Assembly: GCA_916610825.1 (NCBI GenBank)
Contig: OU744446.1
Coordinates: forward strand, 21,027,223 to 21,091,222
Length of the DNA: 64,000 bases
Source of the DNA: Haliclystus octoradiatus
Taxonomy: Eukaryota; Cnidaria; Staurozoa; Stauromedusae; Haliclystidae
Direction of reading: 5' to 3'
Below are positions 1 to 15,065 of the stretch, piece after piece. The notes below the pieces were generated by a model. It saw only the letters and a list, made by a program, of their open reading frames with translations. It was not told the DNA's origin and ran no database searches. Within the stretch, counting starts at the first letter, position 1; the number at the start of each line of letters is the position of its first letter. The position numbers and the translations under genes were made by a program.

Positions 1-149
1 AATATAATCAATTAACCATTTCTGATTTAAGTATGACGTCACAAATAATATGTTCTTGTGTAATATTTTATGACGAATCTGAATATTCAAGAATCGAATG
101 GTGTGATGACAATAGCTAGCAATATTAGCATAAAAATGTTTTTAAAGTA

Positions 150-3100
150 GCTATGACGTCACAAACACAATTATAAGCAATTTACTGCTTCGACTGTAGT
201 TATGACGTCACAATCACAATGCTCTTGTGTATATTTTTATGGCAATTCCGAATATCATAGTTTTGAATTGATCAAATAATATTAACTGGCAATATAAGCG
301 ACTAACCATTTCTGGAGTAGGTATGACGTCACAAAGTAAATGTTCTTGTGTAGTATTTTATGAAGAATTTGAATACTCAAGTTTTAAATTGTGTGATGAC
401 AATAACTAGCAATATAAGCATAAAAATGTTTTTGAAATAGGTATGACGTCACAAACACAATTTTAAGCATTTTACTGGTTCCATTGTAGTTATGACGTCA
501 CAATAACAACTTTCTTGTGTTGAATTTAATCGCAATTCCGAATATCATAGTTTTGAAATGAGCAAATAATATTAACTGGCAATATGTATCAATTAACCAT
601 TTCTGAAGTAGGTATGACGTCACAAATAATATGTTCTTGTGTTGTATTTTATGAAAAATCTGAATATTCAAGAATTGAATTGTGTGATGACAATAACCAG
701 CAATATAAGCATAAAAATGTTTTTAAAATATCTTTGACGTCACAAACACAGTTTTAAGCATTTTACTGTTTCGATTGTAGTTATGACCTCACAATCACAA
801 TGCTCTTCTGTAGAATTTTGTGGCAATTCCGATTATCATAGTTTTGAAAAGATCAAAACGTCACAAACACAATTATAAGCAATTTACTGTTTCGACTGCA
901 GTTATGACGTCACAATCACAATGTTCTTGTGTATATTTTTATGGCAATTCCGAATATAATAGTTTTGAATTGATCAAATAATATTAACTGGCAATATAAG
1001 CAACTAATGATTTCTGAAGTAGGTATGACGTCACAAAGTAAATGTTCTTGTGTAGTATTTTATGAAGAATTTGAATACTCAAGTTCTAAATTGTGTGATG
1101 ACAATAACTAGCAATATAAGCATAAAAATGTTTTTGAAATAGGTATGACGTCACAAACACAATTTTAAGCATTTTACTGGTTCCATTGTAGTTATGACGT
1201 CACAATAACAACTTTCTTGTGTTGAATTTAATCGCAATTCCGAATATCATAGTTTTGAAATGAGCAAATAATATTAACTGGCAATATGTATCAATTAACC
1301 ATTTCTGAAGTAGGTATGACGTCACAAATAATATGTTCTTGTGTTGTATTTTATGAAAAATCTGAATATTCAAAAATTGAATGGTGTGATGACAATAACC
1401 AGCAATATAAGCATAAAAATGTTTTTAAAATAGCTTTGACGTCACAAACACAGTTTTAAGCATTTTACTGTTTCGATTGTAGTTATGACCTCACAATCAC
1501 AATGCTCTTCTGTAGAATTTTGTGGCAATTCCGATTATCATAGTTTTGAAAAGATCAAAACGTCACAAACACAATTATAAGCAATTTACTGTTTCGACTG
1601 TAGTTATGACGTCACAATCACAATGTTCTTGTGTATATTTTTATGGCAATTCCGAATATAATAGTTTTGAATTGATCAAAAAATATTAACTGGCAATATA
1701 AGCAACTAACCATTTCTGAAGTAGGTATGACGTCACAAAGTAAATGTTCTTGTGTAGTATTTTATGAAGAATTTGAATACTCAAGTTTTAAATTGTGTGA
1801 TGACAATAACTAGCAATATAAGCATAAAAATGTTTTTGAAATAGGTATGACGTCACAAACACAATTTTAAGCATTTTACTGGTTCCATTGTAGTTATGAC
1901 GTCACAATAACAACTTTCTTGTGTTGAATTTAATCGCAATTCCGAATATCATAGTTTTGAAATGAGCAAATAATATTAACTGGCAATATGTATCAATTAA
2001 CCATTTCTGAAGTAGGTATGACGTCACAAATAATATGTTCTTGTGTTGTATTTTATGAAAAATCTGAATATTCAAGAATTGAATGGTGTGATGACAATAA
2101 CCAGCAATATAACCATAAAAATGTTTTTAAAATAACTTTGACGTCACAAACACAGTTTTAAGCATTTTACTGTTTCGATTGTAGTTATGACCTCACAATC
2201 ACAATGCTCTTCTGTAGAATTTTGTGGCAATTCCGATTATCATAGTTTTGAAAAGATCAAAACGTCACAAACACAATTATAAGCAATTTACTGTTTCGAC
2301 TGCAGTTATGACGTCACAATCACAATGTTCTTGTGTATATTTTTATGGCAATTCCGAATATAATAGTTTTGAATTGATCAAATAATATTAACTGGCAATA
2401 TAAGCAACTAATGATTTCTGAAGTAGGTATGACGTCACAAAGTAAATATTCTTGTGTAGTATTTTATGAAGAATTTGAATACTCAAGTTCTAAATTGTGT
2501 GATGACAATAACTAGCAATATAAGCATAAAAATGTTTTTGAAATAGGTATGACGTCACAAATACAATTTTAAGCATTTTACTGGTTCAATTGTAGTTATG
2601 ACGTCACAATAACAACTTTCTTGTGTTGAATTTAATCGCAATTCCAAATATCATAGTTTTGAAATGAGCAAATAATATTAACTGGCAATATGTATCAATT
2701 AACCATTTCTGAAGTAGGTATGACGTCACAAATAATATGTTCTTGTGTTGTATTTTATGAAAAATCTGAATATTCAAAAATTGAATGGTGTGATGACAAT
2801 AACCAGCAATATAAGCATAAAAATGTTTTTAAAATAGCTTTGACGTCACAAACACAGTTTTAAGCATTTTACTGTTTCGATTGTAGTTATGACCTCACAA
2901 TCACAATGCTCTTCTGTAGAATTTTGTGGCAATTCCCATTATCATAGTTTTGAAAAGATCAAAACGTCACAAACACAATTATAAGCAATTTACTGTTTCG
3001 ACTGTAGTTATGACGTCACAATCACAATGTTCTTGTGTATATTTTTATGGCAATTCCGAATATAATAGTTTTGAATTGATCAAAAAATATTAACTGGCAA

Positions 3101-3540
3101 TATAAGCAACTAACCATTTCTGAAGTAGGTATGACGTCACAAAGTAAATGTTCTTGTGTAGTATTTTATGAAGAATTTGAATACTCAAGTTTTAAATTGT
3201 GTGATGACAATAACTAGCAATATAAGCATAAAAATGTTTTTGAAATAGGTATGACGTCACAAACACAATTTTAAGCATTTTACTGGTTCCATTGTAGTTA
3301 TGACGTCACAATAACAACTTTCTTGTGTTGAATTTAATCGCAATTCCGAATATCATAGTTTTGAAATGAGCAAATAATATTAACTGGCAATATGTATCAA
3401 TTAACCATTTCTGAAGTAGGTATGACGTCACAAATAATATGTTCTTGTGTTGTATTTTATGAAAAATCTGAATATTCAAGAATTGAATGTTGTGATGACA
3501 ATAACCAGCAATATAAGCATAAAAATGTTTTTAAAATAGC
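150..3540. repeat. 702-bp higher-order repeat within sat1
   Basis: Near-identical blocks recur every 702 bp; the same submonomer junction starts at about 611, 1313, 2015, 2717 and 3419. Each block contains a diagnostic fusion, GATCAAAACGTCACAAACAC, at about 851, 1553, 2255 and 2957, where part of one submonomer is deleted into the next. A similar fusion occurs at about 7205. Low divergence among blocks implies recent amplification. Confidence 0.9.
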
Positions 3541-6500
3541 TATGATGTCAAAAACACAATTTTAAGCATTTTGCTGTTTCGATTGTAGTTATGACCTCAC
3601 AATCACAATGCTTTTCTGTAGAATTTTGTGGCAATTCCGAATATCATGGATTTGAAATGATCAAATAATATTAACTGGCAATATAGTCAATTAACCATTT
3701 CTGAAGTAGGTATGACGTCACAAATAATATGTTCTTGGGTAGTATTTTATAACGAATCTGGATATTGAAGAATTGAATGGTGTGATGACAATAACTAGCA
3801 CTTTGAGTATTCAAGCATTTTTGAATTAGGTATGACGTCAAAAATTATATGTTCTTGTGTAGTATTTTATGACGAATTTGAATATTCAAGAATTGAATGG
3901 TGGGATGACAATAACTAGCAATATAAACATAAAACTGCTTTTAAAGTAGCTATGACGTCAAAAATACAATTTTAAGCATTTCACTGTTTCGATTGTAGTT
4001 ATGACGTCAAAAAAACAATGCTCTTCTGTAGAGTTTTGTGGCAATTCCGAATATTCCAAATAATATTAACTGGCAATATAAGCAATTAACCATTTCTGAA
4101 GTAGGTATGACGTCGAAATAACAATGTTATTGTGTAGAATTTTGTGGCAATTCCGAATATCATAGTTTTGAAATGATCAAATTACATAAACTAGCAAAAC
4201 CAATTAACCATTTCTGTAGTTATTATGACGTAACAAAAAATGTTCTGGTGTAGCATTTCATGATGAATCTGAATATTCAAGTTTTAAATGGTCTGATGAC
4301 AATAGCTAGCAATATAAGCATATAAATGTTTTTAAAGTAGCTATGACGTCACCAACACAATTATAAGAAATTTACTGTTTCGACTGTAGTTATGACCTCA
4401 CAATCACAATGCTCTTCTGTAGAATTTTGTGGCAATTCGGAATATCATAGTTTTGTAATGATCAAATTACATAAACTAACAAAACCAACTAACTATTTCT
4501 GAAGTATGTATGACGTCACAAATAATATGTTCTTGTGTAATATTTTATGACGAATCTGAATACTCAAGAATTGAATGGTGTGATGACAATAGCTAGCAAT
4601 ATAAGCATAAAAATGTTTTTAAAGTAGCCATGACGTCACAAATACAATTACAAGCAATTTACTGTTTCGACTGTAGTTATGATGTCACAATCACAATGTT
4701 CTTGTGTATAATTTTATGGCAATTCCGAATATCATAGTTTTGAAATGATCAAATAATATTAACTGGCAAGATAAGCAACTAACCATTTCTGAAGTAGGTA
4801 TGACGTCACAAAGTAAATGTTCTTGAGTAGTATTTTATGAAGAATTTGAATATTCATATTTTGAATTGTGTAATGACAATAACTAGTAATATAAGCAGAA
4901 AAATGTTTTTGAAATAGCTATGACGTCACAAACACAATTTTAAGCATTTTACTGTTTCCATTGTAGTTATGACGTCACATTCACAATATTCTTGTGTTGA
5001 ATTTTATTGCAATTCCGAATTTCATAGTTTTGAAATGACCAAATAATTTTAACTGGCAATATAATCAATTAACCATTTCTGAAGTAGGAATGACGTCACA
5101 AATAATATGTTCTTTTGTAGTATTTTATGACGAATCTGAATATTAAAGAATTGAATGGTGTGATGACAATAACTAACAATATATGCATAAAATTGTTTTC
5201 AAAATAGCTATGACGTCACAAACACAATTTTAAGGATTTTACTGTTTGTATTGTAGTTATGACGTCACAAAAACATTGCTCTTCTGTGGAGTTTTGTGGC
5301 AATTCCGAATATTCTAAATAATATTAACTGGCAATATAAGCAATTAACCATTTCTGAAGTAGGTATGACGTCGTAATAACAATGTTCTTGTGTAGAATTT
5401 TATTGCGATTCCGAATATCATAGTTTTGAAATGATCAAATTAGATAAACTAGCAAAACCAATTAACCATTTATGAAGTAATTATGACTTCACAAAAAAAT
5501 GTTCTGGTGTTGTATTTTATGATGAATCTGAATATTCAAGTTTTAAATGGTCTGATGACAATAGCTAGCAATATAAGCATAAAAATGTTTTTAAAGTAGC
5601 TATGACGTCACCAACACAATTATAAGCAATTTACTGTTTCGATTGTAGTTATGACGTCACAACCACAATGCTCTTCTGTAGACTTTTGTTGCAATACTGA
5701 ATATCATAGTTTTGAAATGATCAAATTACATAAACTAGCAAAACCAATTAATTAACCATTTCTGAAGTATTTATGACGTCACAAAAAAATGTTCTGGTGT
5801 AGTATTTTATTATGAATCTGAATATTCAAGTTTTAAATGGTCTGATGACAATAGCTAGCAATATAAGCATAAAAATGTTTTTAAAGTAGCTATGTCATCA
5901 CCAACACAATTATAAGCAATTTACTGTTTCGACTGTAGTTATGACGTCAAAGTCACAGTTTTAAGCATTTTACTGTTTCGATTGTAGTTGTGACGTCACA
6001 AACACAATGCTCTTCTGTAGAATTTTATGGCAATTCCGAATATCATAGTTTTGAAATGATCAAATAATATTAACTGGCAATATAAGCAATTAACCATTTC
6101 TGAAGTAGGTATGACGTCAAAAATAATATGTTATTGTGTAGTATTTTTTGACGAATTTGAATATTCAAGAATTGAATGGTGGGATGACAATAACCAGCAA
6201 TATAAGCATAAAAATGTTTTTAAAATAGCTATGACGTTACAAATACAATTTTAAGCATTTCACTGTTTCGATTGTTGTCATGACGTCACAAACACAATGC
6301 TCTTCTGTAGACTTTTGTGGAATTTCCGATTTTCATAGTTTTGAAATGATCAAATTACATTAACTAGCAACACCAATTAATTATTTCTGAAGAAATTATG
6401 ACGTCAGAAAGAAAATGTTCGTGTGTAGTACTTTATGACGAATCTAAAAATTCAAGTTTAAAATGGTCTGATGACAAGAACTAGTAATATAAACATAAAA

Positions 6501-8359
6501 CTGTTTTTGAAGTAGCTACGACGTCACAAATACAATTTTAAGCAATTTACTGTTTCGACTGTAGTTATGACGTCACAATCACAATGTTCTTGTGTAGAAT
6601 TTTATGGTAATTCCGAATATCATAGTTTTGAAATGGTCAAATAATATTAACTGGCAATATAAGCAATTAACCATTTATGAAGTAGGTATGACGTCACAAA
6701 GTAAATGTTCTTGTGTACTATTTTATGAAGAATCTGAATATTCAAATTTTGAATGGTGTGATGACAATAACTAGCAATATAAGCATAAAAATGTTTTTAA
6801 AATTGCTATGACGTCACAAACACAGTTTTAAGCATTTTACTGTTTCGATTGTAGTTATGAAGTCACAATGCTCTTCTGTAGAATTTTGTGGCAATTCCGA
6901 ATATCATAGTTTTGAAATGATCAAATTACATAAACGAGCAAAACCAATTAACCATTTCTGAAGTAGGTATGACGTCACAAAGATAATGTTCTGGGGTAGT
7001 ATTTTATGACGAATCTGAATATTCAAGAATTGAATGGTGTGATGACAATAAAAGGCAATATAAGCATAAAAATGTTTTAAAATAGCTATGACGTCACAAA
7101 CACAGTTTCAAGCATTTTACTGTTTCGATTGTAGTTATGACCTCACAATCACAATGATCTTCTGTGGAATTTTGTGGCAATTCCGATTATCATAGTTTTG
7201 AAATGATCAAAACGTCACAAACACCATTATAAGCACTTTACTGTTTCGACTGTAGTTATGACGTCACAATCACAATGTTCTTGTGTAGAATGACGTAAGA
7301 AACACAATTTTAAGCATTTTACAGTTTACATTGTAGTTATGACGTCACAATCACAATATTCTTGTGTAGAATTTTATGGCACATCCGAATTTCATAGTTT
7401 TGAAATGATCAAATAATATTAACTGGCAATATAAGCAATTAACCATTTTTGAATTAGGTTTGACGTCAAAAATAATATGTTCTTGTGTAGTATTTTATGA
7501 CGAATTTGAATATTCAAGAATTGAATGGTGGGATGACAGTAACTAGCAATATAAACATAAAAATGTTTTTAAAGTAGCTATGACTTCACCAACACAATTA
7601 TAAGCATTTTACTGTTTCGACTGTAGTTATGACGTCACAATCACAGTTTTGAGCATTTTACTGTTTCGATTGTAGTTATGACGTCACAAAAAATTGCTCT
7701 TCTGTAGAGTTTTGTGGCAATTCCAAATATTCCAAATAATATTAACTGGCAATATAAGCAATTAACCATTTCTGAAGTAGGTATGACGTCGAAATAACAA
7801 TGTTATTGTGTAGAATTTTGTGGCAATTCCGAATATCATAGTTTTGAAATGATCAAATTACATAAACTAGCAAAACCAATTAACCATTTCTGGAGTAATT
7901 ATGACGTCACAAATAATATGTTCTTGTGTAGTATTTTATGACGAATCTGAAAATTCAAGAATTGAATGGTGTGATGACAATAACTAGCAATATAAGTATA
8001 AAAATGTTTTTAAAATAGCTATGACGTCACAAACACAATTACAATCATTTTACTGTTTCGATTGTAGTTATGACGTCACAATCACAATGCTCTTCTGTAG
8101 AATTTTGTGGCAATTCAGAATATCATAGTTTTGAAATTATCAAATTACATAAACTAGCAAAACCAATTAACCATTTCTGAAGTAATTATGACGTCACAAA
8201 AAAATGTTATGGTGTAGTATTTTATGATGAATCTGAATATTCAAGATTTAAATGGTCTAATGATAATAGCTAGCAATATAAGCATAAAAATGTTTTAAAG
8301 TAGCTATGACGTCACCAACACAATTATAAGCAATTTACTGTTTCGACTGTAGTTATGAC

Positions 8360-11300
8360 GTCACAATCACAATATTCTTGTGTAGAATTTTATGGCACAT
8401 CCGAATTTCATAGTTTTGAAATGATCAAATAATATTAACTGGCAATATAAGCAATTAACCATTTTTGAATTAGGTTTGACGTCAAAAATAATATGTTCTT
8501 GTGTAGTATTTTATGACGAATTTGAATAGTCAAGAATTGAATGGTGGGATGACAATAACTAGCAATATAAACATTAAAATGTTTTTAAAGTAGCTATGAC
8601 ATCACCAACACAATTATAAGCAATTTACTGTTTCGACTGTAGTTATGACGTCACAATCACAGTTTTAAGCATTTTACTGTTTCGATTGTAGTTATGACGT
8701 CACAAAAAATTGCTCTTCTGTAGAGTTTTGTGGCAATTCCGAATATTCCAAATAATATTAACTGGCAATATAAGCAATTAACCATTTCTGAAGTAGGTAT
8801 GACGTCGAAATAACAATGTTATTGTGTAGAATTTTGTGGCAATTCCGAATATCATAGTTTTGAAATGATCAAATTACATAAACTAGCAAAACCAATTAAC
8901 CATTTCTGAAGTAATTATGACGTCACAAATAATATGTTCTTGTGTAGTATTTTATGACGAATCTGAAAATTCAAGAATTGAATGGTGTGATGACAATAAC
9001 TAGCAATATAAGTATAAAAATGTTTTTAAAATAGCTATGACGTCAAAAACACAATTATAATCATTTTACTGTTTCGATTGTAGTTATGACGTCACAATCA
9101 CAATGCTCTTCTGTAGAATTTTGTGGCAATTCCGAATATCATAGTTTTGAAATTATCAAATTACATAAACTAGCAAAACCAATTAACCATTTCTGAAGTA
9201 ATTATGACGTCACAAAAAAATGTTATGGTGTAGTATTTTATGATGAATCTGAATATTCAAGATTTAAATGGTCTAATGATAATAGCTAGCAATATAAGCA
9301 TAAAAATGTTTTAAAATAGCTATGACGTCACCAACACAATTATAAGCAATTTACTGTTTCGACTGTAGTTATGACGTCACAATCACAATGTTCTTGTGTA
9401 GGATTTTATGGCAATTCCGAATATCATAGTTTAGAAATGATCAAATAATATTTACTGGCAATAAAAGCAATTAACCATTTCTGAAGTAGGTATGACGTTA
9501 CAAAGAAATGTTCTTGTGTAGTATTTTATGACGTATCTGAATATTCAAGAATTGAATGGTGTGATGACAATAACTAGCAATATAAGCATAAAAATGTATT
9601 TAAAATAGCTATGACGTCACAAACACAATTATAATCATTTTACTGTTTCCATTGTAGTTATGACGTCACAATCACAATATTCTTGTGTTGAATTTTAGGG
9701 CGATTCAGAATATCATAGTTTTGAAATGATCAAATAATATTAACTGGCAATATAATAAATTAACCATTTCCGAAGTAGATATGACGTCACAAAGAAAATG
9801 TTCTTGTGTAGTATTTTATGACGAATCTGAATATTCAAGAATTGAATGGTGTGATGACAAAAACTAGCAATATAAGCATAAAAATGTTTTTAAAATAGCT
9901 ATGACGTCACAAACACAATAATAATCATTTTACTGTTTCGATTGTAGTTATGACGTCACAATCACAATGCTCTTCTGTAGAATTTTGTGGCAATTCCGAA
10001 TATCATAGTTTTGAAATTATCAAATTACATAAACTAGCAAAACCAATTAACCATTTCTGAAGTAATTATGACGTCACAAAAAAATGTTATGGTGTAGTAT
10101 TTTATGATGAATCTGAATATTCAAGATTTAAATGGTCTAATGATAATAGCTAGCAATATAAGCATAAAAATGTTTTAAAGTAGCTATGACGTCACCAACA
10201 CAATTATAAGCAATTTACTGTTTCGACTGTAGTTATGACGTCACAATCACAATGCTCTTGTGTAGGATTTTATGGCAATTCCGAATATCATAGTTTAGAA
10301 ATGATCAAATAATATTTACTGGCAATAAAAGCAATTAACCATTTCTGAAGTAGGTATGACGTCAAAAATAATATGTTCTTGTGTATTATTTTATGACGAA
10401 TTTGAATATTCAAGAATTGAATGGTGGGATGACAATAGCTAGCAATATAAACATAAAAATGTTTTTAAAGTAGCTATGACATCACCAACACAATTATAAG
10501 CAATTTACTGTTTCGACTGTAGTTATGACGTCACAATCACAGTTTTAAGCATTTTACTGTTTCGATTGTAGTTATGACGTCACAAAAAATTGCTCTTCTG
10601 TAGAGTTTTGTGGCAATTCCGAATATTCCAAATAATATTAACTGGCAATATAAGCAATTAACCATTTCTAAAGTAGGTATGACGTCGAAATAACAATGTT
10701 ATTGTGTAGAATTTTGTGGCAATTCCGAATATCATAGTTTTGAAATGATCAAATTACATAAACTAGCAAAACCAATTAACCATTTCTGAAGAAATTATGA
10801 CGTCAAAAATAATATGTTCTTGTGTAGTATTTAATGACGAATCTGAAAATTCAAGAATTGAATGGTGTGATGACAATAACTAGCAATATAAGTATAAAAA
10901 TGTTTTTAAAATAGCTATGACGTCACAAACACAATTATAATCATTTTACTGTTTCGATTGTAGTTATGACGTCACAATCACAATGCTCTTCTGTAGAACT
11001 TTGTGGCAATTCCGAATATCATAGTTTTGAAATTATCAAATTACATAAACTAGCAAAACCAATTAACCATTTCTGAAGTAATTATGACGTCACAAAAAAT
11101 GGTATGGTGTAGTATTTTATGATGAATGTGAATATTCAAGTTTTAAATGGTCTGATGACAATAGCTAGCAATATAAGCATAAAAATGTTTTTCAAGTAGC
11201 TATGACGTCACCAACACAATTATAAGCAATTTACTGTTTCGACTGTAGTTATGACGTCACAATCACAATATTCTTGTGTAGAATTTTATGGCACATCCGA

Positions 11301-13440
11301 ATTTCATAGTTTTGAAATGATCAAATAATATTAACTGGCAATATAAGCAATTAACCATTTTTGAATTAGGTTTGACGTCAAAAATAATATGTTCTTGTGT
11401 AGTATTTTATGACGAATTTGAATATTCAAGAATTGAATGGTGGGATGACAATAACTAGCAATATAAACATTAAAATGTTTTTAAAGTAGCTATGACATCA
11501 ACAACACAATTATAAGCAATTTACTGTTTCGACTGTAGTTGTGACGTCACAATCACAGTTTTAAGCATTTTACTGTTTCGATTGTAGTTATGACGTCACA
11601 AAAAATTGCTCTTCTGTAGAGTTTTGTGGCAATTCCGAATATTCCAAATAATATTAACTGGCAATATAAGCAATTAACCATTTCTGAAGTAGGTATGACG
11701 TCGAAATAACAATGTTATTGTGTAGAAATTTGTGGCAATTCCGAATATCATAGTTTTGAAATGATCAAATTACATAAACTAGCAAAACCAATTAACCATT
11801 TCTGAAGTAATTATGACGTCACAAATAATATGTTCTTGTGTAGTATTTTATGAAGAATCTGAAAATTCAAGAATTGAATGGTGTGATGACAATAACTAGC
11901 AATATAAGTATAAAAATGTTTTTAAAATAGCTATGACGTCACAAACACAATTATAATCATTTTACTGTTTCGATTGTAGTTATGACGTCACAATCACAAT
12001 GCTCTTCTGTAGAATTTTGTGGCAATTCCGAATATCATAGTTTTGAAATTATCAAATTACATAAACTAGCAAAACCAATTAACCATTTCTGAAGTAATTA
12101 TGACGTCACAAAAAAATGTTATGGTGTAGTATTTTATGATGAATCTGAATATTCAAGATTTAAATGGTCTAATGATAATAGCTAGCAATATAAGCATAAA
12201 AATGTTTTAAAATAGCTATGACGTCACCAACACAATTATAAGCAATTTACTGTTTCGACTGTAGTTATGACGTCACAATCACAATGTTCTTGTGTAGGAT
12301 TTTATGGCAATTCCGAATATCATAGTTTAGAAATGATCAAATAATATTTACTGGCAATAAAAGCAATTAACCATTTCTGAAGTAGGTATGACGTTACAAA
12401 GAAATGTTCTTGTGTAGTATTTTATGACGTATCTGAATATTCAAGAATTGAATGGTGTGATGACAATAACTAGCAATATAAGCATAAAAATGTTTTTAAA
12501 ATAGCTATGACGTCACAAACACAATTATAATCATTTTACTGTTTCCATTGTAGTTATGACGTCACAATCACAATATTCTTGTGTTGAATTTTAGGGCGAT
12601 TCCGAATATCATAGTTTTGAAATGATCTAATAATATTAACTGGCAATATAATAAATTAACCATTTCTGAAGTAGATATGACGTCACAAAGAAAATGTTCT
12701 TGTGTAGTATTTTATGACGAATCTGAATATTCAAGAATTGAATGGTGTGATGACAATAACTAGCAATATAAGCATAAAAATGTTTTTAAAATAGCTATGA
12801 CGTCACAAACACAATAATAATCATTTTACTGTTTCGATTGTAGTTATGACGTCACAATCACAATGCTCTTCTGTAGAATTTTGTGGCAATTCCGAATATC
12901 ATAGTTTTGAAATGATCAAATTACATAAACTAGCAAAACCAATTAACCATTTCTGAAGTATTTATGACGTCACAAAAAAATGTTTTTGTGTAGTATTTTA
13001 TGACGAATTTGAATATTCAAGAATTGAATAGTGGGATGACAATAACCAGCTATATAAGCGTAAAAATTTTTTAAAATAGCTATGACGTCACAAACACAAT
13101 TTTAAGGATTTTACTGTTTCGATTGTAGTTATGACGTCACAATCACAATGCTCTTCTGTAGAATTTTGTGGCAGTTCCGATTATCATAGTTTTGAAATGA
13201 TCAAATAATATTAACTGGCAATATAATCAATGAACCATTTCTGAAGTAGGTATGACGTCACAAATAATATGTTCTTGTGTAGTATTTTATGACGAATCTG
13301 ATTATTCAAGAATTGAATGGTGTGATGACAATAACTAGCATTATATGCATAAAAATGTTTTTCAAGTAGCTATGACGTCACCAACACAATTATAAGCAAT
13401 TTACTGTTTCGACTGTAGTTATGACGTCACAATCACAATA
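8360..13440. repeat. About 2.9-kb higher-order repeat within sat1
   Basis: A marker variant (ATATTCTTGTGTAGAATTTT followed by a GGCACATCC variant) lies near 7350, 8360, 11265 and 13435. A second marker (GGATTTTATGGCAATTCCG followed by TAGTTTAGAAATG) lies near 9396, 10260 and 12290. The 8360-to-11265 and 9396-to-12290 spacings are both about 2.9 kb, and the intervening submonomer variants repeat in the same order. The final copy is incomplete. Confidence 0.75.
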
Positions 13441-15065
13441 TTCTTGTGTAGAATTTATGGCACTTCCGAATTTCATAGTTTTGAAATGATCAAAAAATAT
13501 TAACTGGCAATATAAGCAATTAACCATTTTTGAATTAGGTTTGACGTCAAAAATAATATGTTCTTGTGTAGTATTTTATGACGAATTTGAATATTCAAGA
13601 ATTGAATGGTGGTTTGACAATAACTAGCAATATAAATATAAAAATGTTTTTAAAGTAGCTATGACATCACCAACACAATTATAAGCAATTTACTGTTTCG
13701 ACTGTAGTTATGACGTCACAATCACAGTTTTAAGCATTTTACTGTTTCGATTGTAGTTATGACGTCACAATCACAATATTCTTGTGTTGAATTTTATGGC
13801 AATTCCGAATATCATAGTTTTGAAATGATCAAATAATATTAACTGGCAATATAATCAATTTACCTGTTCTGAAGTAGGTATGACGTCACAAAGAAAATTT
13901 TCTTGTGTAGTATTTTATGACGAATCTGAATATTCAAGTTTTAAATGGTCTGATGACAATAACTAGCAATTTAAGCATTCAAACCATTTTTGAATTAGGT
14001 ATGACAATTAAAATACATTTTTGTTGTGTATTATTTTATGACGAATTTGAATATTAAAGAATTGAATTGTGGGATGACAATAACCAGCAATATAAGCCTA
14101 AAAATGCTTTTAAAATAGCTATGACGTTACAAATACAATTTTAAGCATTTCACTGTTTCGATTGTTGTTATGACGTCACAAACACAATGCTCTTCTGTAG
14201 ACTTTTGTGGCAATTCCGAATATCATAGTTTTGAAATTTTCAAATAATATTAACTGGCAATATAAGCAATTTTCCAATTTTGAATTAGGTTTGACATCAA
14301 AAATAATATGTTCTTGTGTAGTATTTTATGACGAATCTGAATATTCAAGAATTGAATGGTGTGATGACAATAACTAGCAATATAAGCATAAAAATGTTTT
14401 TAAAATAGCTATGACGTCACAAACACAATTATAATCATTTTACTGTTTCGATTGTAATTATGACGTCACAATCACAATGCTCTTCTGTATAATTTTGTGG
14501 CAATTCCAAATATCATACTTTTGAAATGATTAAATTACATAAACTAGCAAAACCAACTAACCATTTCTGAAGTAATTATGACGTCACAAAAAATGTTCGA
14601 GTGTAGTGTTTCATGATGAATCTGAATATTCAAGTTTTGAATGGTGTGATGACAATAACTAGTAATATAAGCAAACAATGTTTTTCAAATAGCTATGACG
14701 TCACAAACACAATTTTAAGCATTTTACTGTTTCGATTGTAGTTATGACGTCACAATCACAATGTTCTTGTTTTGAAATTTATGGCGATTCCGAATATCAT
14801 AGTTTTGAAATGATCAAATAATATTAACTGGCAATATAATCAATTAACCATTTCTGAAGTAGGTATGACGTCACAAAAAAATGTTCTGGTGTAGTATTTT
14901 ATGATGAATCTGAATATTCAAGTTTTGAATGGTGTGATGACAATAACTAGCAATATAAGCAAAAATATGTTTTTAAAATAGCTATGACGTCACAGAAACA
15001 ATTTTAAGCATTTTACTGTTTCGATTGTAGTTATGACATCACAATCACAATGTTCTTTTGTTTAA

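Larger units (their letters stand above)
1..15065. repeat. sat1: CRE-palindrome satellite array
   Basis: Tandem array of an approximately 290-bp unit made of three submonomers, each beginning with TATGACGTCACAA. Spacing between successive palindromes is about 119, 50 and 122 bp. Submonomers a and c are related to each other (both continue with a variant of TGTTCTTGTGTAG and ATTTTATG), and b is a short form ending near TGTTTCGATTGTAGT. TGACGTCA is the consensus cAMP-response element bound by CREB/ATF bZIP dimers; decayed forms such as TGACCTCA also occur. From the spacing I estimate roughly 150 sites; they were not counted. The array enters from the left edge, so its true length is unknown. 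No protein-coding potential is visible. Confidence 0.95.

Noticed and set aside
1-15065. Possible CRISPR-like array
   Set aside because: Spacing is regular, but the spacers are themselves conserved between units and far too similar, and the context is eukaryotic; this is a satellite.
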